Positions 43,115-51,559 of a DNA stretch of 51,559 nt are shown here, one piece after another (within the stretch, counting starts at the first letter, position 1; each line of letters opens with the position of its first letter). Under the pieces are notes generated by a model that worked only from the letters and a program-made list of their open reading frames with translations, was not told where the DNA came from and ran no database searches. Made by a program: the position numbers and the translations under genes. Where the stretch lies: assembly GCA_900318395.1 (NCBI GenBank), contig ONKL01000045.1, positions 1-51,559 on the forward strand, written 5' to 3'. This DNA is from an uncultured Prevotella sp. GTDB taxonomy: Bacteria; Bacteroidota; Bacteroidia; Bacteroidales; Bacteroidaceae.

Positions 43115-45736
43115 TTATTTACCAGAGACTATTTTCTTGATGTCGTTAAGCTTATTCAGGGCTTCGAGAGGCGTGAGATTATTCACATCGATACCCAGAA
43201 TCTCATCGCGAATCTGACATAATACGGGGTCATCCAACTGGAAGAAACTCAGCTGCATACCTTCGCGCGAAGCTGCGATCTCTGTTGTGGGCTTACCAAC
43301 GGTTCCTACCTGCGAATTATCGGCCTCCAACTGCTTCAGAATCACATTGGCACGCTTCACAATCGAGCGAGGCATACCTGCTATCTCTGCCACATGGATA
43401 CCAAAGGAGTGCTCACTCCCACCCTTTTCGAGCTTACGCAGGAAAATCACCTTACCATCGACCTCCTTCACTGAAACATTATAGTTCTTGATGCGCGAGA
43501 AGTTCTTCTCCATCTCGTTGAGCTCATGATAGTGGGTGGCGAAGAGCGTTCTGGGATGGCCCTTGGCGTTCTCATGCAGATACTCCACGATGGCCCATGC
43601 TATCGAGATGCCATCGTAAGTACTGGTGCCACGACCTAACTCGTCGAACAAAACCAGCGAGCGACTGCTTACGTTGTTCAGGATATTCGAGGCCTCTGTC
43701 ATCTCTACCATAAACGTGGATTCTCCCAGCGAAATGTTATCCGATGCCCCTACCCTCGTGAATATCTTGTCCACCAAGCCTATTCTCGCGGCTTCTGCTG
43801 GCACGAAACAGCCTATCTGCGCCAGCAGTACTATCAACGCCGTTTGTCGCAGCAGCGCCGATTTACCAGCCATATTCGGACCTGTAATGATGATGATCTG
43901 CTGACGCTCATTGTCGAGCAGGATATCATTAGGGATATATCGCTCACCAAGTGGCAGTTCCTGTTCGATAACGGGGTGCCGTCCTTGCTTGATATCTATC
44001 ACTTCTGACGTATCTATGACAGGACGGATGTATTTATTCTCCTCTGCTGTCTTCGCGAAACTCAGCAGACAGTCGAGACGAGCCACGATATTGGCATTGA
44101 TCTGAATCTGTGGGATAAACTCCTGCATCGACAGCACGAGATCGTTGAAGAGCTTGGCCTCGAGCGAGAGAATCTTATCCTCTGCGCCAAGTATCTTCTC
44201 TTCGTATTCCTTCAGTTCCTGCGTGATATAGCGCTCTGCCTGAGCCAGCGTCTGCTTGCGCACCCACTCTGGCGGCACCATATCCTTATAGGTATTACGC
44301 ACCTCGAGATAGTAGCCGAACACGTTGTTATAGCCTATTTTCAACGAGCTGATGCCTGTCTCTGCGGCCTCGCGCTCCTGTATCTTCAGCAGATAGTCCT
44401 TGCCTGAATAGGCGATGCTGCGCAGTTCGTCAAGCTCTGCATTCACGCCGTCTTTGATGACGCCTCCCTTCGCTACTAACTGCGGAGGATCATTCTGGAT
44501 TTCTTTCTCTATCCTGTCGCGCAGCGATTCGCAGAGATTCAGCTGCTCCCCTACTCGATTCAGTGCCTCGTTCTTGGCGTAGAGACAAGCTGTCTTAATG
44601 GGTTGTATGGCCTGCAAGGCTGTCTTCAGCTGTACTACCTCACGAGGCGTTACGCGCCCTACTGCTGCCTTGGAGATGATACGCTCCAAGTCGCCGATGC
44701 GATGCAACTGGTCGTCGATACACTCACGGAATTCTGGTTCGCGATAGTAATACTCCACGATGTCGAGACGAGAGTTGATGGGCTTTTCGTCCTTCAGAGG
44801 GAACACAAGCCAGCGACGCAGCAGGCGACCTCCCATCGGACTTACCGTCTTGTCGATGACATCGAGCAGCGACTTGCCATCATCCTGCATGGGATGAACC
44901 AATTCCAGACTGCGAATCGTAAACTTATCGAGGCGTACATATTTATCTTCCTCGATGCGCGAGATGCTGGTGATATGACCAATCTGAGTGTGCTGTGTCT
45001 GTTCGAGATATTGCAGGATAGCACCAGCTGCAATCACACCAGACTGCAGATGATCCACACCAAAGCCTTTTAGGTTCTTCACGTTGAAGTGGCGCAGCAG
45101 CTTCTGCTTCGAAGTCTGCTCTGTAAACACCCAATCATCGAGCTGGAAAGTGAAGTATTTCGATCCAAAATGGCGCTCAAACTCCTGTTTCTTCGTACGA
45201 TCATGCAGGATTTCCTTGGGCGAGAAATTGCCCAAGAGCTTTTCCACGTAGTCAGCAGTACCCTCGCCAGTAAGGAACTCACCTGTAGAGATATCGAGGA
45301 AAGCCACTCCGAAGCTCGACTTACCAAAATGCACAGCTGCCAGGAAGTTGTTCTCCTTGTAGTTCAGCACGTTATCTGACAGCGCGATACCTGGTGTTAC
45401 CAACTCCGTGATGCCTCGCTTGACAAGCTTCTTGGTAAGTTTGGGATCTTCGAGCTGGTCGCAGATAGCTACTCGTTTACCAGCACGGATCAGCTTGGGC
45501 AGATAGGTATCAAGGGCATGATGGGGGAATCCAGCCATCTCGTCGCCCTTTACGCCTGCACCGTTATTGCGATGGGTGAGCGTGATACCCAAAATCTTCG
45601 AGGCTGTAATGGCGTCTTCGCAATAAGTTTCATAGAAGTCGCCACACCTGAACAGCATCACTGCGTCAGGATGTTTCGCCTTCAGATCGAAGAATTGTTT
45701 CATCATCGGGGTCAGTTCCCCGTCTTTCTTTGCCAT
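43115..45736 (-). CDS. mutS: DNA mismatch repair protein MutS
   Basis: 873-residue mismatch-recognition ATPase. N-terminal mismatch-binding domain with the Phe-x-Glu motif ([10 protein letters not shown]), connector, lever/clamp helices, then the ABC-type ATPase domain: Walker [14 protein letters not shown], signature [11 protein letters not shown], Walker [17 protein letters not shown], and His loop FATHYHEL. C-terminal helices end near [13 protein letters not shown]. Begins 10 bases after the cytidylate-kinase-like gene, as the third member of a minus-strand operon with DUF4380. Confidence 0.97.
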   Translation of the reverse strand: MAKKDGELTPMMKQFFDLKAKHPDAVMLFRCGDFYETYCEDAITASKILGITLTHRNNGAGVKGDEMAGFPHHALDTYLPKLIRAGKRVAICDQLEDPKLTKKLVKRGITELVTPGIALSDNVLNYKENNFLAAVHFGKSSFGVAFLDISTGEFLTGEGTADYVEKLLGNFSPKEILHDRTKKQEFERHFGSKYFTFQLDDWVFTEQTSKQKLLRHFNVKNLKGFGVDHLQSGVIAAGAILQYLEQTQHTQIGHITSISRIEEDKYVRLDKFTIRSLELVHPMQDDGKSLLDVIDKTVSPMGGRLLRRWLVFPLKDEKPINSRLDIVEYYYREPEFRECIDDQLHRIGDLERIISKAAVGRVTPREVVQLKTALQAIQPIKTACLYAKNEALNRVGEQLNLCESLRDRIEKEIQNDPPQLVAKGGVIKDGVNAELDELRSIAYSGKDYLLKIQEREAAETGISSLKIGYNNVFGYYLEVRNTYKDMVPPEWVRKQTLAQAERYITQELKEYEEKILGAEDKILSLEAKLFNDLVLSMQEFIPQIQINANIVARLDCLLSFAKTAEENKYIRPVIDTSEVIDIKQGRHPVIEQELPLGERYIPNDILLDNERQQIIIITGPNMAGKSALLRQTALIVLLAQIGCFVPAEAARIGLVDKIFTRVGASDNISLGESTFMVEMTEASNILNNVSSRSLVLFDELGRGTSTYDGISIAWAIVEYLHENAKGHPRTLFATHYHELNEMEKNFSRIKNYNVSVKEVDGKVIFLRKLEKGGSEHSFGIHVAEIAGMPRSIVKRANVILKQLEADNSQVGTVGKPTTEIAASREGMQLSFFQLDDPVLCQIRDEILGIDVNNLTPLEALNKLNDIKKIVSGK

Positions 45737-45746
45737 TGCCAGCAGC

Positions 45747-46388
45747 TTATTTCTTTAGATATCGGAGAATGAGGTCGACGATCTCGTCTTCGTTATGATT
45801 ATCGACATTGAAGACCAGGTCATAGTTTCTGGTGTCGTAGCGCGAGGTGCCTGTATATTTCTTCACATAGTTCTCACGACCAGTATCCACTTCCTCGATA
45901 ATCTTCTGAGCCTCTTTGGGCGTGATGCCACGCTTTTCTACCAAGCGTTTGATGCGATACTCCTTACGAGCCTGAATGAGAATACTCAGATGATTGGGAT
46001 GTTCGCGCAGCACGAAAAAGCCGCTACGGCCTGCTATCACACATGATTCATCAGCTGCGATACCCTTCAGAATCTCTGTCTCAGACTGGAAAATATCGTC
46101 TGTAATCAGGAAGTCAGGAATAGAGGCCTTTCCAGAAATCAACTGTGGGGCTGCATAACTGGGCATGATCTTCAGACTGCGCTTGAAATCTGCCCACCAG
46201 TTGTGCTGCTGACCTTTCAGACGCTCTATCTCCTCAGTTGTCAACTCATATTTCTCCTTCAGACCCTGAATGAGCGCCTTGTCGTAAAAGGGCACACCCA
46301 GTTTTTCTGCCAGTTTCTCACCAATGGTTCTTCCGCCAGAGCCAAGCTCGCGATTGATGGTTATTACAAATTGTTCACTCAGTTTCAT
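45747..46388 (-). CDS. cytidylate-kinase-like family protein (paralogue 2)
   Basis: 213-residue paralogue of the protein at 25677-26312, with the same architecture: [32 protein letters not shown] (P-loop with Arg for Lys), [57 protein letters not shown], and [17 protein letters not shown]. The two differ mostly between residues 75 and 105. Nucleotide substrate not established. Lies between the DUF4380 gene (4 bases) and mutS (10 bases). Confidence 0.88.
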   Translation of the reverse strand: MKLSEQFVITINRELGSGGRTIGEKLAEKLGVPFYDKALIQGLKEKYELTTEEIERLKGQQHNWWADFKRSLKIMPSYAAPQLISGKASIPDFLITDDIFQSETEILKGIAADESCVIAGRSGFFVLREHPNHLSILIQARKEYRIKRLVEKRGITPKEAQKIIEEVDTGRENYVKKYTGTSRYDTRNYDLVFNVDNHNEDEIVDLILRYLKK

Positions 46389-46392
46389 ATCC

Positions 46393-47271
46393 TCAGTTTG
46401 ATGATTTCAGATTTCTAATTTTCTGTAACAAAGCGTCTGATAGGGTAGGGGTTCCCTCGCAGGGCAGCAGATTCCAGCGCACAGTCCAGCAGACTTGCTC
46501 CTTGGGCTTCAGCGTCGTATAGGCTCCCTGACTTTCCAGCTCGATATAGGTCTTGCCTCTGTTCACATACACCTGAATCTCAGCCTCGTCAGGTGCAGGC
46601 TGTCCTTTAGCAAGATCCTCAAACTGCTTCACCAGCAGCAGACCTTTCTCTTTATTCAGATAAGCCAGCCATCCCTTTCCGTCAGCATTCACCTTAAGGT
46701 TATCATTAGCCTCATCAGGCTCATAGCAGGCAATGCCGTTGGCATCCTTGAAGTTCATCAGCCCTGCAGGCCAGATGCTGTCCACAGGGGCTTCAAAGAA
46801 TATCAGGCCTCCCTCGTTCTGCACACGGGTAATCTCCCAAGGAGCCACTTGGCGCGTCTCATCGCTCTCGTTGATGATAGAGTAGGTGATGGCGATGGCC
46901 TGATTCTGCTCATCGACAGCAAAAGCCTTGCGGATTCTGTATTTCAGTTTATCATTCACCTCGCTGGTCATCATCAGCACACCGTCCTTTTCTTCTACCG
47001 CATAAGGCTTCTTGTCGTATTCAGGTACTGGTGGCCAATACCACTCTTTCTGAGGACTGGTCCAGAAGGTACTACCAAAGGACTCAGGCCACTTCAATTG
47101 TGAGATGACTTCCTGATCACCATACTTGAAAGACAGGATCTTTCCACCTTTGGCAGCATCGATAATCATGGTCACGTTGCCACTCTTCAAGGTGTACAAC
47201 CCGTTGTTCTCATCTTGCGATGCTGCAGGAATGACGAATGCTAAAAGCAGTGAAACTAATAATTTCCTCAT
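46393..47271 (-). CDS. exported DUF4380-family protein
   Basis: 292-residue protein with a signal peptide (MRKLLVSLLLAFVIPAASQ) and a DUF4380-like beta-sandwich: YTLKSGNVTMIIDAAKGGKILSFKYGDQEVISQ, STFWTSPQKEWYWPPVPEYDKKPY, AITYSIINESDETRQVAPWEITRVQNEGGLIF. The fold style resembles galactose mutarotase/aldose-1-epimerase-like domains, which bind sugars, but no function is established. The frame is open to 47337; the ATG at 47271 fits the signal peptide and the promoter. First gene of a minus-strand operon with a cytidylate-kinase-like gene and mutS. Confidence 0.85.
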   Translation of the reverse strand: MRKLLVSLLLAFVIPAASQDENNGLYTLKSGNVTMIIDAAKGGKILSFKYGDQEVISQLKWPESFGSTFWTSPQKEWYWPPVPEYDKKPYAVEEKDGVLMMTSEVNDKLKYRIRKAFAVDEQNQAIAITYSIINESDETRQVAPWEITRVQNEGGLIFFEAPVDSIWPAGLMNFKDANGIACYEPDEANDNLKVNADGKGWLAYLNKEKGLLLVKQFEDLAKGQPAPDEAEIQVYVNRGKTYIELESQGAYTTLKPKEQVCWTVRWNLLPCEGTPTLSDALLQKIRNLKSSN

Positions 47272-47314
47272 ATACAGTTGTTGATAAGATTGGTAATAAG
47301 CTTTTCGAGCGTTG

Positions 47315-47322
47315 CAAAGGTA
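47315..47322 (-). promoter_or_regulatory. -7 box of the DUF4380-cytidylate kinase-mutS operon
   Basis: TACCTTTG on the minus strand, 44 bases before the ATG at 47271. Confidence 0.55.
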
Positions 47323-47385
47323 GGAACTTTTTCGCAAAACTCAAAACTTTTTCTGATTTTTCTCACTACAATTTGTGCTTGTAGC

Positions 47386-47886
47386 TTAGTATTCGTCTAA
47401 TATCTTCTTCAGCCGTTGGCGTTGCTTCTCTTTTTTGCTCTTGCGCCACTTTTTGGGAATGATATAGCTCAAAAGACTCAGAAGATTACCACTACTGGGG
47501 TTGATAGCAGCCAGTTGGGCTTCTTTTTTGTCGATTTCCAACTGTCGTTTCAAAGCTTCAGGCAGTTCATTGCGCTGCCCATGTCCGAAAACAACCACCT
47601 CCTTGATATTCAACAACTTGGAAATCAGGAACACAGTATCGTTCAGTTCCTTGAGATTCACTAGGCGACTCTCATAGTTGACGTGCGAGAATGACAGCGA
47701 CTTACAACTGTCATTCACACTGACATATCCCAGAGAGTCTGTCGTTGCAGAACCATCCTTACTGATGACATTAGCACCAACCACAGGCTGCAGCGTCTCC
47801 ACATCGACAACCACAAATCGCTTTTGTGCATGAGCCTGAATCGCCCACACCATCAACGCCAGCCATATCATTCGCCAATAACTCAT
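47386..47886 (-). CDS. exported protein with CarboxypepD_reg-like domain
   Basis: 166-residue protein. The hydrophobic N-terminus (WRMIWLALMVWAIQAHAQ) acts as a signal peptide. A small beta-sandwich of the carboxypeptidase regulatory-like type follows (VVVDVETLQPVVGANVISKDGSATTDSLGYVSVNDSCKSLSFSHVNYESRLVNL), as found at the N-termini of TonB-dependent transporters and other exported proteins. The tail is lysine-rich (KKWRKSKKEKQRQRLKK). Function unknown. Starts at 47886 or, given how close the -7 box lies (47893-47900), at the in-frame ATG at 47871. Confidence 0.72.
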   Translation of the reverse strand: MSYWRMIWLALMVWAIQAHAQKRFVVVDVETLQPVVGANVISKDGSATTDSLGYVSVNDSCKSLSFSHVNYESRLVNLKELNDTVFLISKLLNIKEVVVFGHGQRNELPEALKRQLEIDKKEAQLAAINPSSGNLLSLLSYIIPKKWRKSKKEKQRQRLKKILDEY

Positions 47887-47892
47887 CGCCTG

Positions 47893-47900
47893 CAAAAATA
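47893..47900 (-). promoter_or_regulatory. -7 box of the CarboxypepD_reg-like gene
   Basis: TATTTTTG on the minus strand, only 7 bases before the ATG at 47886. The transcript would be nearly leaderless there, or start translation at 47871. Confidence 0.5.
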
Positions 47901-48156
47901 ATCATTCATCCCATACCCACCAAAAGTTTTCAAACTATTTAGTGAATATTCATATAACGAAAGACACAAAGCCATTCTTTCTTCTGTAAAGGAATTGTGC
48001 TGAAATTTAACACTTCGGAACTGAGTGTTCTAGGAGAGGAGAGAGGAAGGAAATGAGGAAGAAGTAAGCAAACGGAGCGTTCCCAGCAAGGGAACAAGGT
48101 GCTTGCTTACTGCAAACTTGCGGGATAACTAGGGAAAAAGTATTCCCTCTAGTGGG

Positions 48157-48200
48157 AAAAAGTGCCAGTATTAATAGTAAAAAGTGCCAAAATTAATAGT
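48157..48200 (+). repeat. two 22-bp tandem direct repeats
   Basis: Units at 48157-48178 and 48179-48200 share AAAAAGTGCCA and ATTAATAGT and differ at two bases in between. Each unit begins with the sequence that pairs with the inverted copy at 48205-48214. Confidence 0.8.
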
Positions 48201-48214
48201 AAAATGGCACTTTT
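48180..48214 (-). terminator. probable terminator of the phytase-esterase-like gene
   Basis: AAAAGTGCCA and TGGCACTTTT form a perfect 10-bp stem with a 15-base loop. On the minus strand the stem ends in TTTTT. It lies about 150 bases after the stop codon at 48365. Confidence 0.6.
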
Positions 48215-48364
48215 CAGGTGGTTTTTCGAGCGTTCAGAAATCATCGAATTTGTAAGCCTCAGAATATCAATCGCTTACAAAACGAGTCATATTTCGCGTG
48301 TATGAGTCCTCGTTTTAGATTGGTGGCTGACGCGCGATTCTCAAACATCAGTTTGTAAAAACAA

Positions 48365-49339
48365 TTAATGAAGAATAACGGTTTTGAACCAATCTCTCAT
48401 GACTCCTCGATGTTGATTCTGGGAATCGCAGATGAGGATGAGGACTTGGCGACCATCTGAGAGTTTGGGACCCAAGCAAATACCTTCATAATTGGCAAAG
48501 TTTCTGCGAGTGAGATTGAATTTTGTCTTGAATTCAGTCAGAAGGGTTTTACTCAGCACTTCGCCTGGTTGGTGCTGAGAGGGATCCACTAAGTATAATC
48601 TGACTATACAAAACGAACCAATCTGCTTCTTGGGGAAATACAGCTCGCGTTCGAGAACCACAATCCGCCCATCCTCAAGAGCCGCTAACCCACTGACTCC
48701 CAAGATGCTGCGACCCTTTTCCTTGTGAATCATCGTAGAGTCGGTCTCATACCAATATTGCTCTTTGGGCTGTAAGTCATCACCAAAAGACTGTAAGCGC
48801 AAGCGATTCTTGATCTTTCTTTTTATCGTAGGCTTCTCACCATCTGTCTTCAGCGTAAATTCCGTTGTGGTCCAAAAGAGATGGGGCTGCGCCTGATAAG
48901 TAAGAGCCTCGAAACCACCATTGGAATAGCAAGACTTGAAGATTTCTGGAATGTTCAGTTTTCTACCCGTCAACTGACCTTGCAGGTTATACTCCAGAAT
49001 CTCCTGATCTTTCTCTCCACTCACGAAAACCTTCTGATTATAAGGCATATAACAGATGCCTTCCTCATCGCGATTTGGTAGGCCACTGGTGAGAAAAGTA
49101 TCTTCACGAACAGACAATAATTCACCTGTGATACTATCGATATCAATCGTCATCAGATAGAATCCGGCAGTAGGCGATTTATCATTAGCCACAGCATAAC
49201 GAGAACCTCCCAACCAGGTAATTCCACTATAGTTTCCAGCTGAAACAGTCTTAGGGAATTTGCGCTGTTTCATTACAGTCACCTCCTGTGCCATCAGCAT
49301 CACTGGCATCAGCAACATGATCATCCATATCTTCCTCAT
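48365..49339 (-). CDS. exported esterase-like-activity-of-phytase family protein
   Basis: 324-residue protein with a signal peptide (MRKIWMIMLLMPVMLMA) and a beta-propeller-like domain of the phytase-esterase-like family (PF13449 style): SAGNYSGITWLGGSRYAVANDKS, GLPNRDEEGICYMP, GGFEALTYQ, GVSGLAALEDGRIVVLERE, and NFANYEGICLGPKLSDGRQVLILICDSQN. The repeated (D/N)xEG(I/L) segments are typical. Substrate unknown; phytase activity should not be assumed. The frame opens at 49363; the ATG at 49339 is chosen because the signal peptide begins there. Confidence 0.88.
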   Translation of the reverse strand: MRKIWMIMLLMPVMLMAQEVTVMKQRKFPKTVSAGNYSGITWLGGSRYAVANDKSPTAGFYLMTIDIDSITGELLSVREDTFLTSGLPNRDEEGICYMPYNQKVFVSGEKDQEILEYNLQGQLTGRKLNIPEIFKSCYSNGGFEALTYQAQPHLFWTTTEFTLKTDGEKPTIKRKIKNRLRLQSFGDDLQPKEQYWYETDSTMIHKEKGRSILGVSGLAALEDGRIVVLERELYFPKKQIGSFCIVRLYLVDPSQHQPGEVLSKTLLTEFKTKFNLTRRNFANYEGICLGPKLSDGRQVLILICDSQNQHRGVMRDWFKTVILH

Positions 49340-49361
49340 ACAATCGACAAGTTTTTGTACC

Positions 49362-49400
49362 AAATGAAAAGCGCGCAGCTAAGCCACGCGCTTTTCATTT
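49362..49400 (-). terminator. terminator after the LruC-type lipoprotein gene
   Basis: Perfect 14-bp stem AAATGAAAAGCGCG / CGCGCTTTTCATTT with an 11-base loop. It lies 23 bases after the stop codon at 49424 and just before the next minus-strand gene. Confidence 0.8.
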
Positions 49401-49423
49401 TACTTCATTATCATCTAATCAGA

Positions 49424-50791
49424 TTATTCGTAAGATTTCCACCAACCCTTATTAAACCAGTCAGCAGGAACTGCCTCACGTTCCTCCATCCAATGAGTTG
49501 TTGGATCAACAGCAATAATCATTGGAGCAGTACCACCTTTAGAGAACTTGACCTCTCTCTCTTTACCATCACTCACAACGGTCACAGAGACATTGTTATC
49601 CTTATAGATCCAACCCTCAGCCTCAAACTCATCCAGATTCTTATTCCAGTCGATATTTCTCGTGTTAAGCATATCCTTGAAGTTGAATTTATCGCTCTTT
49701 GTCCAAGTTTTATCGCCTATCTTCAGAGTGAAGTCGAGTGTACCACCCATAGCGCGAACTATTGCTAGTGGCGTCATTTCCACTGTTTCTGTCTTGCTTT
49801 CGTCTAATATCTCTTTTCCATTTTCATCAAAGTCATACCATAATTTTTCCTTTGTGCGGTTATAGACATCAACTACAATATCGTTGAAGTCAAAATCGTC
49901 CATACCACCTAAATCTTCCATCATATAACGCTTGCCCTCCATTTTAATACGCTCTTTGACCACGTGAACTGGAGGAGGAGTTGGATTGCCATAGACCATG
50001 AATACCATATCCTCATAATCATAATCACCACCTGGCTGATCCTCACAGCCCACAATCATTGCTGTATTATCGGCAGGCAGGTTTTTAGGAGTGGGGAAGT
50101 CATTCAATGTGAGCATCATCTGATCAATCGAAGAGCAGATCATGTTATTTTTACTCGTTACCTTCAAATAGAAAAACATATTCTTACCTACAGGTAAACC
50201 ACTGAAAGTATAAGATGTGGATTTGATAGCAAATACATTATCAGGAATAGGATCTTGTACACCTGCTTGGATTTGAGTCCATGACCCATTTTCTTTTTCC
50301 TGATAAGAGAGACCCTCACCTTTCGACCAGACCTTAATATCACCAAAATCATCAACATGCATCCACAATTCCCAAACATAACTGGCATTACCTTGGAAGA
50401 TAGGCACAATGGTGAAAGGATTCGCAGGCACCTTCATATAGAAAGGATTACCTTTTTTCTTGTTATTCCTACCAGCCTTCATATGCTCACGCATATAATC
50501 GTTAACGGTTCCTTCCAATACAAACTCCCCAGTAGTCGGCTCATAGCTATTCTCTCGTGTCAAAGCACGTGCACCAGAACTACTAGAGGGCAGGCTGTAT
50601 GTTACCTGACCTGTCGTATAATCCCAGTCTTGGTTCAAATCTACATTCGGATACTTTTTCAGAAAATTGTCTGTGTAAGTCGCATCCTCTTTCATCTCAA
50701 CAGCTTTCTCGTCATAAAGGTCCTTCGACGAGCATCCAACAATACAAAAAACTGCACAAACAGCAGTTAAAGATTTTAATGATACTTTCAT
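49424..50791 (-). CDS. LruC/DUF4842-type lipoprotein
   Basis: 455-residue lipoprotein: the N-terminal MKVSLKSLTAVCAVFCIVGCSSKD ends in a lipobox (IVGC), so it is lipid-anchored, possibly surface-exposed. The middle and C-terminal parts carry acidic loops typical of the LruC/DUF4842 family (DQPGGDYDYEDMVFMVYG and LGGMDDFDFNDIVVDVY), which look like metal-binding, probably Ca, motifs. LruC-type proteins are surface or matrix-associated proteins of unknown exact role. Monocistronic with its own promoter at 50830-50837 and a strong terminator. Confidence 0.88.
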   Translation of the reverse strand: MKVSLKSLTAVCAVFCIVGCSSKDLYDEKAVEMKEDATYTDNFLKKYPNVDLNQDWDYTTGQVTYSLPSSSSGARALTRENSYEPTTGEFVLEGTVNDYMREHMKAGRNNKKKGNPFYMKVPANPFTIVPIFQGNASYVWELWMHVDDFGDIKVWSKGEGLSYQEKENGSWTQIQAGVQDPIPDNVFAIKSTSYTFSGLPVGKNMFFYLKVTSKNNMICSSIDQMMLTLNDFPTPKNLPADNTAMIVGCEDQPGGDYDYEDMVFMVYGNPTPPPVHVVKERIKMEGKRYMMEDLGGMDDFDFNDIVVDVYNRTKEKLWYDFDENGKEILDESKTETVEMTPLAIVRAMGGTLDFTLKIGDKTWTKSDKFNFKDMLNTRNIDWNKNLDEFEAEGWIYKDNNVSVTVVSDGKEREVKFSKGGTAPMIIAVDPTTHWMEEREAVPADWFNKGWWKSYE

Positions 50792-50829
50792 AATTCAGTT
50801 TTTTAATAATTAAAGTTCTTTATAAAGTG

Positions 50830-50837
50830 CAAAAATA
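50830..50837 (-). promoter_or_regulatory. -7 box of the LruC-type lipoprotein gene
   Basis: TATTTTTG on the minus strand, 39 bases before the ATG at 50791. Confidence 0.6.
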
Positions 50838-51081
50838 CACTTATTTTAGTATATTATTCCTAATTAATAATGAGATTGAAAAGATGCAAATCCATTTCTT
50901 GATATATATCAATACTTCATTGGGTTGATAAGTGAACTTCATGAAATTGTAACTGATCTCATGACATGATGCTGCAAAGAAGTGACTTCATTCAGTATAA
51001 CTTTAGAAATTGACCCAAAATCCGCAGAAGTTTTTTTAATGCGTAATATTGGGACATGAACGCAATGGATTGCCCTCATAA
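50838..51081. other. AT-rich intergenic stretch beside the IS remnant
   Basis: Holds the upstream region of the LruC-type gene and perhaps the end of the IS1380-type remnant. A minus-strand AAAAAAACTTCTGCGGATTT string near 51025 could be a leftover element terminus, but no matching opposite end is in the window. No gene seen. Confidence 0.4.
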
Positions 51082-51559
51082 CTACAGTAAGTAAATGAGC
51101 GGCAGCGATACGATGTACTGGTAGAAGTTTGCAGCCATGGCGGTGATAAGCAGGAAGACGGTGTTCTGGTTCATGAATGACTTCGGCAGATGCGCCCATC
51201 CGAAGTCGTTGTTCTGGCGGACGAAGACCTGCTCTGCAGTTCCTCGCCTGTTGTAGTGTTGTATGATCTCCTCTTCTGTCATGTCCCAGTCGTTGGTCAA
51301 TATACAGCGGTATGTGTACTCGCCGTCGAAGAGGTCTAGTTGCTCGCCTTTCTGCTTGCGCTGCCGCTGCACGACGAGGCGACAATGCTTTACGTCCTCG
51401 AAACTCTCGAAGGGGAACGACTGCACGTCGTACTGCTGGAATCCTATCTCCACCGTAGTTCAGCCTGTCTGCCGCTTCACCTTCTCGTACAGACCTGCAT
51501 ACCGCTCGGCACGGATGTAGAACTTGTCAGTATGCTCCATGACCATCTTCACAATGTCC
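51082..51559 (-). pseudogene. IS1380-type transposase remnant, truncated and with internal stop
   Basis: The minus-strand reading frame gives KMVMEHTDKFYIRAERYAGL, then an in-frame TGA (51460-51462), and continues in the same frame as EIGFQQYDVQSF...EYTYRCILTNDWDMTEEEIIQHYNRRGTAEQVF...NNDFGWAHLPKSFMNQNTVFLLITAMAANFYQYIV. This is the DDE C-terminal region of an IS1380-family transposase (the YNRRG..E.. segment carries the catalytic Glu). The coding sequence stops about eight residues after the NFYQYIV segment, where intact members continue for several dozen residues. So it has a nonsense codon and a lost C-terminus, and runs off the window edge. Confidence 0.85.

Larger units (their letters stand above)
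47901..48364. other. hairpin-rich non-coding region
   Basis: No credible gene in about 460 bases. Inverted repeats include GTAAGCAA (48064-48071) with TTGCTTAC (48103-48110), enclosing GTTCCC/GGGAAC (48079-48095); AGGGAA/TTCCCT (48131-48148); TTTGTAAGC/GCTTACAAA (48249-48281); and AAAACGAG...TCATA paired with TATGAGTCCTCGTTTT (48279-48316). A 22-base direct repeat lies at 48157-48200. May include the 3' end of the flanking minus-strand transcript and possibly a structured RNA or a repeat cluster. Confidence 0.65.

Overview
The window looks like a chromosomal segment of a Prevotella-like member of the Bacteroidales. Evidence: most transcription units are preceded by the Bacteroidetes -7 box TAnnTTTG with short leaders, and Shine-Dalgarno sequences are weak. 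There are several Bacteroidetes families (DUF4298, DUF4380, DUF4421, LruC-type lipoprotein, Bacteroidetes-type HU protein), and a three-gene quinol:fumarate reductase typical of succinate producers. Genus-level placement is an inference from protein style; no 16S gene is present. I saw no tRNA, rRNA or CRISPR array.

Layout. 1-9.7 kb: a HAD phosphatase, a secreted GH53 galactanase fused to a DUF4421 barrel-like domain, an operon GNAT / topoisomerase IV ParE / S41 protease, a THUMP-like methyltransferase and a DUF3237 protein. 9.7-14.6 kb: an ECF sigma factor with a membrane partner, DUF4298 and a GNAT-MurQ fusion, and the radical SAM/TIGR03915 putative DNA-repair pair. 14.7-21.6 kb: the most unusual block, a six-gene same-strand run of AraC regulator, membrane SpoIIE phosphatase, GH13 amylase, STAS protein, GlgX-type debranching enzyme and RsbW-like ATPase. 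A complete partner-switching set is thus interleaved with alpha-glucan enzymes. 21.6-26.3 kb: EamA transporter, a membrane kinase-like protein that lacks the phospho-acceptor His, an HU-type protein with a 21-bp tandem repeat in its leader, and a cytidylate-kinase-like protein. 26.4-29.8 kb: frdCAB. 29.9-34.3 kb: mnmG, apt and uvrC, with two parS-like palindromes bracketing apt, suggesting an origin-proximal location.

34.3-34.7 kb: a 250-bp nested inverted-repeat element with a perfect 38-bp AT palindrome. 34.7-37.1 kb: dtd, two small membrane proteins, a MazG-like pyrophosphohydrolase and deoC. 37.1-43.1 kb: polyprenyl synthase, polA, ychF, lgt. 43.1-47.3 kb (minus): DUF4380 protein, second cytidylate-kinase-like protein, mutS. 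47.4-50.8 kb: three exported proteins and a hairpin-rich 460-bp non-coding stretch. The right edge holds a decayed IS1380-type transposase.

Most of the window is housekeeping. The points worth following are the partner-switching/glycogen cluster, two gene fusions (GH53-DUF4421, GNAT-MurQ), the parS pair, the repeat-containing HU leader and the nested palindrome. All functional calls come from reading motifs; no database search was run.
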